This document shows positions 53,501-64,000 of a DNA stretch of 64,000 nucleotides, piece by piece. The position numbers were made by a program, and so were the translations under genes. The notes under the pieces are model-generated. The model was not told the origin of the DNA, ran no database searches, and saw only the letters and a program-made list of their open reading frames with translations. The stretch is from NCBI RefSeq assembly GCF_021347895.1, contig NC_067114.1, positions 30,356,373-30,420,372 of the forward strand. The letters run 5' to 3'. Each line of letters opens with the position of its first letter. Position 1 is the stretch's first letter. This DNA comes from Acanthochromis polyacanthus. Lineage: Eukaryota > Chordata > Actinopteri > Pomacentridae.

Positions 53501-53848
53501 CATGTGGTTTTCAGAGGAGTAAGTGGAGAAGTGTTATTTTATTAACCACCCAGCATGTCAGAGAACCGTTGAATCTGTTACTTCTGGCTTTAACTACCAG
53601 AGGTCTGCAGTAACACTGACTCAGGAATAACTACAAACCCCTGGACAGGGCTATTTGGAATCTCTTGATGGGTTTGATTATGAGGCGATGGAGGATTTAA
53701 ACAGTCAGGCCTGCTTGTCTGGAGTAAGTGTGGTGATTGTTTGTCATTCTGTGCTACATATGAGAAATGTAGCATCGGTCATGTGCAAAGGTGTTCACAA
53801 GAAACTCCAAACAGCTAAGTATCAGGGATTGACTTAACAGTTGTCTGT
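50543..53848. other. Gene-free stretch with a minus-strand chain of exon-like segments
   Basis: No recognisable gene. Three minus-strand segments at 51680-51505, 51408-51331 and 51074-51036 each have a good acceptor and donor, but I could not link them into a recognisable protein. They may be an unannotated noncoding RNA or chance. Other frames (51459-51830 plus, 53039-53383 plus, 52978-53289 minus) have no domains. Confidence 0.35.
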
Positions 53849-54325
53849 CCACCCATCCATCCATCCATCCATCCATCCATCCATCCATCCACCCATCCAT
53901 CCATCCATCCATCCATCCATCCACCCATCCACCCATCCACCCATCATCCATCCATCCATCCATCCATCATTCATCCATCCATCCATCCATCCATCCATCC
54001 ATCCATCCATCCACCCATCCACCCATCCATCCATCCACCCATCCACCCATCCACCCATCATCCATCCATCCATCCATCATTCATCCATCCATCCATCCAT
54101 CCATCCATCCATCCATCCATCCATCCATCATCCATCCATCCATCCATCCATCCATCCATCCATCCACCCATCCACCCATCCACCCATCCATCCATCCATC
54201 CATCCATCCATCCACCCATCCATCCATCCATCCATCCATCCATCCATCATCCATCCATCCATCCATCATTCATCCATCCATCCATCCATCCATCCATCCA
54301 TCCACCCATCCACCCATCCATCCAT

Positions 54326-54361
<36 letters not shown>

Positions 54362-54485
54362 CCATCCATCCGTCCATCCATCCATCCACCCGTCCGTCCG
54401 CCCATCCATCCATCCATCCATCCATCCACCCATCCACCCATCCACCCGCCCATCCGTCCGCCCATCTATCCATCCATCCATCCAT
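53849..54485. repeat. 637-bp CCAT tetranucleotide array
   Basis: Long runs of CCAT are interspersed with CCAC, CATCATCC and CATTCATCC variants, and with CCGT near the right end. A higher-order pattern recurs: the TCATTCATCCATCC interruption appears near 53966, 54076 and 54266. All long His/Pro/Ile/Ser or Met/Asp/Gly/Trp frames across it are artefacts. Confidence 0.97.
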
Positions 54486-54590
54486 TAATCCATTTTCTTC
54501 TGCTTATCCAACACTTTCCAGCTCTTCCTGGGGTTCCAGAGGCGTACCCAGGCCAGATGAGATATATAATCCCTCCAGCGAGTTAGTAAC
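54486..54590 (-). mobile_element. LINE 3' tail adjoining the CCAT array
   Basis: Read on the minus strand: CTCGCTGGAGGGATTATATA, CATCTGGCCTGGGTACGCCT, AGGAAGAGCTGGAAAGTGTT, GGATAAGCAGAAGAAAATGG and then (ATGG)n. This is the 3' end of a teleost LINE whose tail ends in GATG-type repeats (Rex-like, clade not certain). The CCAT array probably grew from this tail. Confidence 0.7.
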
Positions 54591-56444
54591 GTTTTCTAAA
54601 GTCTTCATCTGAACCTCAGCAGAAGCAAATCCTCTCTAATTTTATTCAGACTCAGAGATGTTTTACTGAGAAAAACTGATTTTCTGTGGTTTGAATTCTC
54701 CTTTTTAATGGTTTAAAAACAACTTTATGTGCCTAATGTGTTTAAGACTTTGTGCATCGTCTTTCTGATGCATAAAGTCTTAAAATTTGATCTCAAAATT
54801 GTTCTTACATCCTAGAGGAGGTTCAGGACACTAAACTAAAGGGGGGCATGTTTAAAGCTCCCAGAGATGCTGCTAGAAGGTTGATTATCTGTAGAAACCC
54901 ACTGATGGACAGCAGAGAGTCAGGATCTGTCAGGTTGAAGAAAAAGCCTTGGTTAAAAAAATGTTGGCATGATTTCATTTGTTTTCATTCCTGCAGGTCA
55001 CAGAAGCATTAAATAAAGCTAGAATAGGACAAGTAGAAAGTTATGCTGGCAGAGACATATAATACAACACGAGATAATGGAATATTGCACATAAAATTTA
55101 AATACTGCACCTGAAAATGGAATATTGCACATTACAGTGAACTTTTCTCATGTCATCAGTGTAGGCTGCTACATGTAGAATTGTGGGATGTTACAGCTCA
55201 GGTGCTGTTTTGTTAGCTCTGGCCACCAGTTGTATTGGTTCTAACATTGTACTCGCCAGTTTCCTGCTTGCTAAGCCGTAGTCTTACTTCAAAGGACAAC
55301 GCTGGTACTCACTGCAACAGAAAATCATATGGAAGTACTGGGGCAAATACAAAGACAGAAAGACACCAGAGAGTGGTACTTACAGTCCTGCACATGGTTA
55401 GGTCCAGGCAGCAAACACACACTGGTTACGTTTGGAGAACTGTGGTTCGTGTTAAATATAAAGTTTTTACATTGCCAAGTAAACACATTGTGTGTCTTGA
55501 AGTTTAACCGCAAAGTGCCTAAACATAACAACAGAAGAGTTTAATCTCACTCCAGTGCTGTGGGTGGACGCTGCGTTGCCAGATTGGATATCGTAGGAGA
55601 ACAAATTAAATGCATGCCAGTGAATGATTTGCAAAAACTTTAAAACCATGCTGACTCTAATCTGGCTAAATTCACAGTTTTTCTCTACATTCGAGTCCTT
55701 CTACCAGATGTTAGCGCAGCTGTGCATTGCTTATATCTTCCGTGTCTCTTTTTATGTAAGGAACAGATCTCTTCCAGACATTATTGACACGTCAAAGCAG
55801 CAAAAACAACAAAAAGTTGTAACATTAATGAAGGCTGCAGTCTTTTTCTGTGAACCAGGTTTGTGGATCACTGGATTGGCTTCCTGGAGTGCTAAATGCA
55901 GCTTAGCCACCATTAGTGTTAGTAGTTCCACCTGTGTTTTCCTGCTATCATAAGTCACTAAGGCCGGTGTGGAGCAGGCCTTTAAAGCTATGCATGACAG
56001 ATGACACTGTCTTTTGTTTTGGCTCGTATGAAAGTGATTATCTGTAATAGATGTGTGCTGCAGTGCAGTGCTGCTCTGTGTGAACTGTCAGTATCTGTCC
56101 TGACCCCGGCCTGACACTGCACGTATGTTTTTAAAATGTGACAGATTTACTTGGAAAGAATGTTTGTAATTCTGCCTAAGCAGCTCTGAAATTATGTTTC
56201 TGTACAAACAAGCCGCAGCAGCAGATATGCCTGGAAGGAGAGCTGGATGTGTGTGTTTTCTGTTAGCGTAATGAGGAAACACTGGTAATTCTAGTGTTTG
56301 GCTGCAACTGCACTGACCACAGCATAATTCACTCTGCTACAGTTATTCAAAAACATTCACCACACTTGGTTAAAGTTAGGGAAAGGTCATGGTCTGGTTT
56401 AAGACAGAAAGAGGACATTTATTTACAAAGATCAGCCGTGACAT
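54591..56444. other. Gene-free stretch
   Basis: No exon chain or recognisable domain. The overlapping frames at 55235-55953 are on both strands and mutually exclusive. The text GGAATATTGCACATAAAATT near 55079-55135 is internally repeated. Confidence 0.45.
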
Positions 56445-56690
56445 TAAAACCACCCGTCTAATATTGTGTAGATCCAGAACAGCTCCTGTGATGTCTGGCT
56501 GCTGGTGGTGGGTTCCAGGATGGGGTCTGCGAGCATCAGGCTTGTTCCAGCTGAGTGGGATCTGGGGGAGTTTGAAGGCTGGGTCAACACTTTGGGCTCT
56601 TGGTTGTGTTCCTCAAACATTTCCTGAGCAGTTTTTGCACTGTGGTAGCTCAGCATCGTCCTGTTAGGGGAGGCTTCTGCTGCCGTTAGG
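56445..56690 (-). mobile_element. Tc1/mariner relic, same family as 22560-23282
   Basis: Read on the minus strand, the sequence runs from the transposase C-terminal region to the end TTAGACGGGTGGTTTTAATG. On the plus strand, ACATTAAAACCACCCGTCTA, AACAGCTCCTGTGATGTCTGG, GTTCCTCAAACATTTCCTGA and GCAGTTTTTGCACTGTGG match the family's standard text. Several small deletions are present. Inactive. Confidence 0.65.
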
Positions 56691-56719
56691 GGGGGTTTGG
56701 TGTGAGGACCCAAAATCAA

Positions 56720-56853
<134 letters not shown>

Positions 56854-59657
56854 CCTGACCTCAGTCAAACTGCTTTTATTACCTAAATTATGCAAACCTC
56901 CAGTTTTAGTGTGAGATATATGCATTTCCTGCATCCCAACTAGAGGTGGGTGGGTTGATCCAAATATCAATAATACCGATACCAGCGTTGGTCTTCATAT
57001 TGAACGATACCAGCGTAATAAGATCGATACTTTAGTTTCAGTTTCTCTTGCTCCATCTGAGCAGCATCAGTCTGCACTGAGAGACATTTAGGGAACATCA
57101 GTAAATGTAGTGTCTGTGGATAAGCAAATGTTCAGCTAGTGAAGTGTTTCACCTGTAGCCAGGTGGGACCAGGTGGGCGCGATGAACTGACATCCGTCAC
57201 ACTTTATTAACAAAGACAATAACCACAGGGGGAATGTTTTTGTATTCATCATTACAAAAGCAACTTTAATGCAAAAATGCATCTTTAAAGAGCATTTCCT
57301 GTTTCACTGACAGACATATTGCATAAATTTGGACCAAACTGTCAAAAATGAGTCAAGGAGGTTATCCCTCACTTTGTGATTTCATCGACACCCCAGATTC
57401 TTCCTGGTCTGACCCACAGAAAACCCACTCAGGAATTAGTCTGGTTCTTAGACCTTGTAAGCATTTACAACCCTATCTTCATTCCAGATGTGGACGACTA
57501 GATACAGCACTGGATCGATCCCAAATCTTGCAGCATCACACACCATTAATCCCTACTACCTCCTGCTGATTCCAGTACAGAGTAGAAATGTAGACCTTCA
57601 CGCCTTCCAAACCAACACTGATTCTCAACATTATCCAGTCAGCAATTTTCACTAAATTTGTACAGAACAGACAAGAATGGCCTATGAGGTCTGTTGTACA
57701 GTACATCATCCCTCATGTTCTGCAGTGAATGTGCTGCTGTAACGTATCAGAACATGAACCCTGAAGCTGCTGCTCTCAGGTGGAATCTGTCCATCATCTC
57801 CTGGAGCTGAGCAGAACTCAGTGAGGGATGTTCCTCCTTCAGCCAATCAGGAAACCCGCAGCAAAGCGCACCCCTCCCTCCCAGCCAACAAACCCCTCCC
57901 TCACAGAGAATCCCCCACTCTGAGCTGGACTCCGTATCTGTGCTGCCACCTGTTGTTCACTGTGGTGTACTACACTAAACCCCGTCACTGACTCACCAAT
58001 AAGGTAAGAGCAGCTGAAGCATAAAGTGGATAAAGTTCTCAGAATATTCATCCTGGTCAGTTAGACTCAGGTCTGACTTTAAAGGCAGTTTACATACATT
58101 ATTTTACACTGCTAATTTTAATTGTGTTTATATTCTAGTATTAACTTTTTCTTTAAGTGCACTACAATTTATTGATTTCTTCTACATCTAAAAACCCTAA
58201 AACCATAGAAGAATTATATTACTAATAGAGGTGAAAAATATATAATGACATGTCATTTACTGAAGCAGTAAAAGATGAATATCCAGAAATATGTGCAAAG
58301 GATAGATCAGACAATTAATGAGATGTGAGAAGAATCTGTGGTCAAATGCAGAGGACAGGGTGGACAGCATTGGTGTTTCTACTGAGAAGATGTAAGTAGA
58401 GTGAATCTGCACATATATGGGCTTCAGACCTCATTGGTAGGGTTACTTTTAATATAATTACTTTAGATAAAAAAAATAAAGCCACAAAAAAACATTTTTC
58501 AGCATTTCTTGATTTATTCTGTAACACATACACAGTTCATTCACACTGATTATAACCAAAACGTTGAAAATGAAACTTTATTTAAAAGCACTGCACGTGT
58601 TGTAGTGTTCCTTTTTTTTTAAAGAATTCTTCTGATGGGAGAAAAGCTGCTCCTTAAAATAATGTGTGTGTTTCCTCATACATTCTGTAGAAGTGTGGCT
58701 CTTGTTGTATTTAAAGTCTGTAGTTTTGTCCAAATATTATACTTCCACAAAACATAGATGCAGCCCTGAGTTTTTACTCACTGTGTCCTCGAGTAGTTAT
58801 GGTGGTGCTTACGTCTGTGACCGTTTGGTAGGAATGTCTCTAATTCCTGCACAGCTCTGTTATATTTACTTCATCCAAACCATCTCCTACATTCAGACCT
58901 GTAAACCGCTTCTGTCACACCCAAAATATACAGTTTTACTTTGTTAAAGGTTCCTTAAAGATATTATCTACAGGAAATTACTGTTAGAATTCTGTTTACA
59001 GGACTGTATAAGTGGGAATAAACTTTGAGCTATGCCTGCAGCATTGGCTGTATTGTGCATTGCTGGTTTTAAATAGAATTACAGCGCTACTGTTTGAGTG
59101 TCAGTGAAATGGAAATGTTCGTTCTGTCCAGAAACAGAGAACTAGAAGCAGCATGAAAGGTCGCAGGTTTAATCACGTCACTTTCATCTGTAAATATGTA
59201 GTTAAAATAAAATGCTAATTACTGCAGTAATCAGGGTCAAATGAAGCACAGAACTGGGTTTTAATGGGCAAACAGTAGCCTGGGATGGAGAACGCTGGAA
59301 ACCACATGAAGGACCCGTAAACACACACAATAATCTGAGACAAACTGCAACACTTCTCACTGTGACAAAGAAAGCTGTGTATGAGTCAGCTGCAAAAGAT
59401 TAAAAACTTATGCTGAATGGAAATCCATACGTCTGTGTTTACGGCAGTGTGTCCTTTATTGGAAAGAGAAGCAAACACAGAAAGCATGAATACTTTCAGT
59501 GACAACATGTCAGAATGTGATGGAGTTTCTGTAACTGTGGAAAATGTGAGCACGATGTTACTGCAACCTGATGATTATGTAACTGTAAAGTAATTTAAAT
59601 ATAAGGCTTCACATCTTGCATAAAAAGGCTAATTTTGTTGAAAACATTATGAACCAA
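56854..59657. other. Gene-free stretch
   Basis: The start (56941-57050, TCAATAATACCGATACCAGC) resembles the end of a hAT-type repeat. Positions 57830-57990 are C-rich, with CCAATCAGG and several ACCCCTCCCTC words and a GTAAGA donor-like site at 58003. They could be a small promoter or a conserved element, but no exon follows. Confidence 0.4.
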
Positions 59658-59665
59658 CATTTCTG

Positions 59666-60204
59666 CAGAGGTGGACAGAGTAGCCAAAAAACCGTACTCA
59701 AGTCAGAGTAATGTTACTTCAGAATAATATTGCTCAAGTAGAAGTAAAAAGTAGTCATTCAAAAATTACTCAAGTAAGAGTAAAAAGTATTTGGTGGAAA
59801 GACTACTTAAGTACTGAAAGTACTGAGTAACTGTTTGACTGGCTGTATGCTATGAAAAACCAAGATTTGGAAATTTGTGTTTCTTGTGCCTGAACTCGTC
59901 ATTTTTTAAAGATGTTATTTAATTTTGCTATTTTTTATTTTATTATTTGGAAATACCAGAATTTGCACATTATTTTAAATGTTTGTCTGTCTGATCACAT
60001 CACTTCTAAAGATATAAATCAGACATTACAGTCAAACAGTTACTCAGTACTTTCAGTACTTCAGTAGTCTTTCCACCAAATACTTTTTACTCTTACTTGA
60101 GTAATTTTTGAATGACTACTTTTTACTTCTACTTGAGCAATATTATTCTGAAGTAACATTACTCTTACTTGAGTACGGTTTTTTGGCTACTCTGTCCACC
60201 TCTG
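59666..60204. mobile_element. hAT MITE with 176-bp inverted repeats and an exact 8-bp target duplication
   Basis: It starts CAGAGGTGGACAGAGTAGCC and ends with the reverse complement. CATTTCTG flanks both sides exactly (59658-59665 and 60205-60212). The arms 59666-59841 and 60029-60204 are nearly identical inverted copies; the middle is about 190 AT-rich bases. CAG..CTG ends with an 8-bp duplication place it in hAT. No coding sequence. The intact duplication and matched arms mark a fairly recent insertion. Confidence 0.92.
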
Positions 60205-60212
60205 CATTTCTG

Positions 60213-62164
60213 TCATGTATGATTTATTGTGGAAAAGTCCGGCTCAGTCTAGAGCGTGTACATTTACAGTAATACAATGTTCAGCTACTAAAACAGATAG
60301 AATTCTGAGCAGGATGTTATACTGACTGTTGTTTAATTACAGAAATATCGCTGTGGTCTGATCAGCCTGATGCCTTTGCCATTCTGATGCAGATCCTTTC
60401 ACTTCACATTAAGTTCCATTTTGGGCTTAAATCACTAATTTTATTGTTAAAGATCAGGTTCAGTTTTGTGAAAATTGAGCTGAAGCAAAAATATTGGAAA
60501 TACGCTACACTGAATAGAACTAAAGATTATTTTATTGGTGATATTTTCATTTAATTGACAGAACACCGAGTTTATTGTTCATTTCAAACAGCTTCTAAAC
60601 TACTTCCTGCAATTTCTAGACTAGAATTATTTATATTTTGCCTTGTGCACCTTTACATAGTTGTATTTTTTTAAATATTGAAGGCAGTCAGTTATTTCAG
60701 CAGAATCACAGTTAAATAATGATTTTTTTGTTATATTTGAAAATCAGTGAGCGGCTGCTATTGTGAAATTTGCAGTGAGGTTTGTACTCACTTTGTCCTA
60801 GATCACATCCCAACAATGTCCTTGTAGCCCCTCATAGAAAACTGAACAATATTCCACAAACCGCACAACACAGAAAATACAGAAATATAAAAGTAGAGCG
60901 GCTCTCGGTCAGAGAACTTTTAAAAACGAGCGAGATCTGAACCTGCTGAACTTTGACTCCTTTAAGTACGACTGTTAATAATCCGAACAAGGAAAGGCAG
61001 CGTGGAGGTGGAAGGAGTAGAAAAAGCAGCACATACAGTGGATAGAAATAAAAATGACTCCTATAGTTCTGTTAATAATAATATTGATTGCAGGGCAGAA
61101 CAGTGTCTCTGTTCTCACTGCAATGCTCACATGTAACACTGGTCAGAAAGACATCTTCTTTTTGTACTTTCTATGTAGTTAATTTTTGACAGATATTCCT
61201 CTATATTTGCAGGTGCAGTTCTTCTGGTGCACCTTTTACTGGTCAGTTGTGTATGTTTTGCTTTTCAAATAGAGGTCTACAAGGAGTCCCAGATATCTGG
61301 ATTTTCCCTGTGCAGTGATATCATGCATTCAGTCTTGCTAAAGGGATCTTTTTAACAATACTGCAGCACTAATGTGCCAGAATACTGATTATATCTGGTG
61401 TTAAAATACAACCCACTGAGTGTGGCACTACTGTCAGTAAAATAGCTGTCACATTGTTGTGCTTCATTGCAGTTGAGATTTTTTATATTAACATAATTAA
61501 ATTAGTATCATCAGTGTCAATTGTTAAAAGGCTGTAGTTAGAAGTTTAAAAATAAATGTTCCTGGAGTTCCTCAGGTCTCATTCTGACCTGAAAACAGAA
61601 GCACTGCATCTCAGAATCCCCTCACATGTCACTGAGCTTTGCTTTCATAATAAATAGCCTCAGGCCTAATGGTTAAAGGGACAAATACAGAAATTATTGT
61701 TGGTATTTATCCAGAGTAACAAAGATATTGTTTGGAAAGACGTTTTTTCATACGATGACCACCACAAATGCAATTCCAAAAGAACTCTCTGATATATACA
61801 GAATAATACAGCAAGTGGACAAATAAAGCGACAACTATTTGCATGGCCGGGCAGCACAGGAGCTAAATGAGAAACTCTGCTTTTTTAATTAAAGTCCAGC
61901 AGCTCTTTAAAGACTTTCAGGTTGTTTCTGTTCTCTGCATGTAGATTAGAGACGCTCAGAGAAAGAGAGAACCGCACAAGAATGGTGTAAGAGACTGTCT
62001 TTGGTCTCCCACCCTGACTACAATTAAACTAATGTCTCCGTCTCCCCCGTCTCTGCCTCACCCCAGCCCCTCCTCCCCCACAGCAGCTTCCTCATAAACC
62101 GAGCCGGAGAGAACTCAATACCAAACCGAGCCGCTCATATCATTCACATGGCGCTTATTGGAAC

Positions 62165-62165
<1 letters not shown>
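60213..62165. other. Gene-free stretch with a possible conserved patch near 61960-62160
   Basis: No gene seen. The end of the interval (61960-62160) is C-rich and not repetitive (TCTCCGTCTCCCCCGTCTCT, AACCGAGCCGGAGAGAACTC, CACATGGCGCTTATTGGAAC) and could be a conserved noncoding element. Conservation cannot be tested here. Confidence 0.35.

Positions 62166-62219
<54 letters not shown>
62166..62219. repeat. TG dinucleotide microsatellite
   Basis: About 27 uninterrupted TG units. Confidence 0.97.
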
Positions 62220-62220
<1 letters not shown>

Positions 62221-62320
62221 CTCTTCTTTCTTCACTGTGGTAGGCTAGTAAAAGTAGGTGTGCACCACACAAAGCAGTAAAGAGATTGCTTGTAAAACTA
62301 CCTCACAGCCACCCGACATG

Positions 62321-62370
62321 CACACACACACACACGCACGCCCACACACACACACACACACACACACACG

Positions 62371-62433
<63 letters not shown>

Positions 62434-62488
62434 GCCCATACACACACACACACACACGCACGCACGCACGCACGCACGCACGCATGCA

Positions 62489-62520
<32 letters not shown>

Positions 62521-62524
62521 CACA
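62321..62524. repeat. CA/CACG microsatellite
   Basis: About 200 bases of CA repeats, with interspersed CACGCCCA blocks and a (CGCA)n block at 62458-62507. The Thr-His and Cys-Val frames across it are artefacts. Confidence 0.97.
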
Positions 62525-64000
62525 AAGGCAGTGAGAGGTACAGCACACGAGCAGTCACATACACAGCCACACACAAAGCCCTACACATGCACGGACGGTG
62601 TTACTGCATTAATACAGCTGAGGCAGGAAGCTGACGTCAGATTTAACCGTTTATTTCAGACATGCATGACATACTTTTATGTTTGCCTTCAGTCCTGCTG
62701 AAGTGATGCTCTGGAACAATGTGAGACACGGAAAGTCCCTGAGATCACAAACCAGCCTGGCACAGCTGGAGAACGAGCACGAGACGAACAAAGAGAACAA
62801 TCTGCATGATGGAGAGGGAGGAGGAGGGATTTGCACATCTGTAGATGCCAGTGTTGGAGCGGTATGGTGGACACACAGTAGTCTGTCTCAACGAGCACGG
62901 ACTGAAGTGTTGAACAAGCGGACAGAACTGACTCCTGTTTAAATCAATCACCATGAAGCTGCATTAGTGTGATTTTTAAATATCTGTATGTTGGCTTTTT
63001 CTGCTGGAAACAGTCTGCCTGCAGATAAGGGATGAGGAAGCACTAGAAGCCATTTTTACGGCAGACATGTCAGAGTGAACATTGATACCTGTTTTCATAC
63101 ACACTACACATACAAATTACATGAATCAAAAAACACCAATGGGCTGGTAACAGAGGATGTGGACACAGACAGCTGCAGATGTGCAGTTAATTAATTACAT
63201 TACTGTCTAGTCCATTGGGCTTCTATGTATTCTGTGCCCTGTGAGTCAAATCAGAATGGTCCATTTTGTTTGTCCAGTGCAGGGCCAGTTGAGGTCCTTA
63301 CGACCCCTTTTCTACCAAGCTGGTTCCAGTTCTAGTTCAGAGCCAATGCCTGGCTTAATACCATCAACTAAGCACCAACTTCAGGCTCCAAAAACTGGTG
63401 CTTTTCAGGCACCAACTCTTTGCTCTTTCAACGGTAAAAACACAGATCAGCCACTTTTAAACAACCGAGCTAGTAGTAGCAGTAGTGTTTGGAAACCAGA
63501 AGATATGGATGTGTGGCAGTAAGCCTGTAGACAGACCCTTCTGTACTCACCAGTATGGAAGGTTTCACATCAGCTTTACTATTTAGCCTAACAGCAGGTG
63601 GCTAAACTTCAAATCCAGTCAGACCACCTCTATTATCCCATCCTTAAAGGCAGCACATTAATGAGCCAACAGTGGTCCATTTTGCACATAACCAGGATGG
63701 AAACGTGAGTGAACATAACTGTAGATAACATAGAGAGTTTGTCTCCCTCAGTAATGCCCCTTTTGCATTATTTATTTCCATTTTGCTTCCCTCCTTTCTA
63801 TTGTAATTTAAGCCGTGCTGTCAGTCTTTGAATTCAGAGTGAGATCTGTGTCCGTATTCTTGGTAAGTTGATAATCCTGTTTTCAGTGGGTGTTGGACTC
63901 CACCAGAGCTCCTCCTCTCATGATTCTTGTTAGTCATCATGTGAAAGCACAGCTGGGGGATGAGAGGATCTGTTCTCTGCTCTTATCAGCTCAGTTTACA
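62525..64000. other. Gene-free right edge
   Basis: No exon chain seen. The text at 63300-63440 (CCCCTTTTCTACCAAGCTGG, then GCCAATGCCTGGCTTAATACC) resembles the end of a fish hAT-type MITE, but the second end was not found. No repeat family assigned with confidence. Confidence 0.35.

Noticed and set aside
53834..54488. Several long frames of His-Pro-Ile-Ser or Asp-Gly-Trp-Met repeats
   Set aside because: They are translations of the CCAT microsatellite on both strands in multiple frames.
62245..62701. Thr-His and Cys-Val rich frames up to 147 codons
   Set aside because: Artefacts of the CA/CACG microsatellite.

Overview
This looks like a piece of a ray-finned (teleost) fish genome. The DNA is AT-rich and intron-containing, and it is full of teleost repeat families: Tc1-like relics, hAT and Harbinger MITEs, Penelope-like fragments, L2-type tails, a tRNA-derived SINE and long microsatellites. 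Only two protein genes can be supported. Both could be assembled exon by exon with GT-AG splice sites and a closed reading frame.

Layout. Positions 1-7500 hold no gene, but contain minisatellites and a Penelope-like fragment with a decayed hammerhead-ribozyme core. Positions 7564-10193 (minus strand) hold a six-exon gene for a secreted, heavily glycosylated lipocalin-like protein of 209 residues. It is of the teleost alpha-1-acid-glycoprotein / saxitoxin-and-tetrodotoxin-binding-protein / tributyltin-binding-protein type, and has a TATA box and a poly(A) signal. Positions 10.3-37.3 kb are a gene desert packed with transposon relics: a 441-bp foldback palindrome, a nested insertion inside a Tc1 relic, and a second Penelope-like relic at 31 kb. 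Positions 37.67-43.33 kb (plus strand) hold a three-exon even-skipped-type homeobox gene of 241 residues, best matched to teleost eve1. Its start codon sits in an exon contributing only four coding bases. Positions 43.3-64 kb again show no convincing gene; they hold a SINE, LINE tails, Tc1 relics, a 637-bp CCAT array and a hAT MITE with two 176-base arms and an exact 8-bp target duplication.

The two genes do not form a functional unit. In vertebrates evx genes sit at the 5' end of a Hox cluster and are transcribed away from hox13. By inference, a hox13 gene (hoxb13a in the usual teleost arrangement) would lie beyond the left edge, but no Hox gene is visible here. The rest of the window is best read as a record of transposon activity around a developmental control gene. 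I did not find a clearly novel multi-gene system. The most unusual items are the miniature first coding exon of eve1, the foldback palindrome, and the two hammerhead-bearing Penelope relics.
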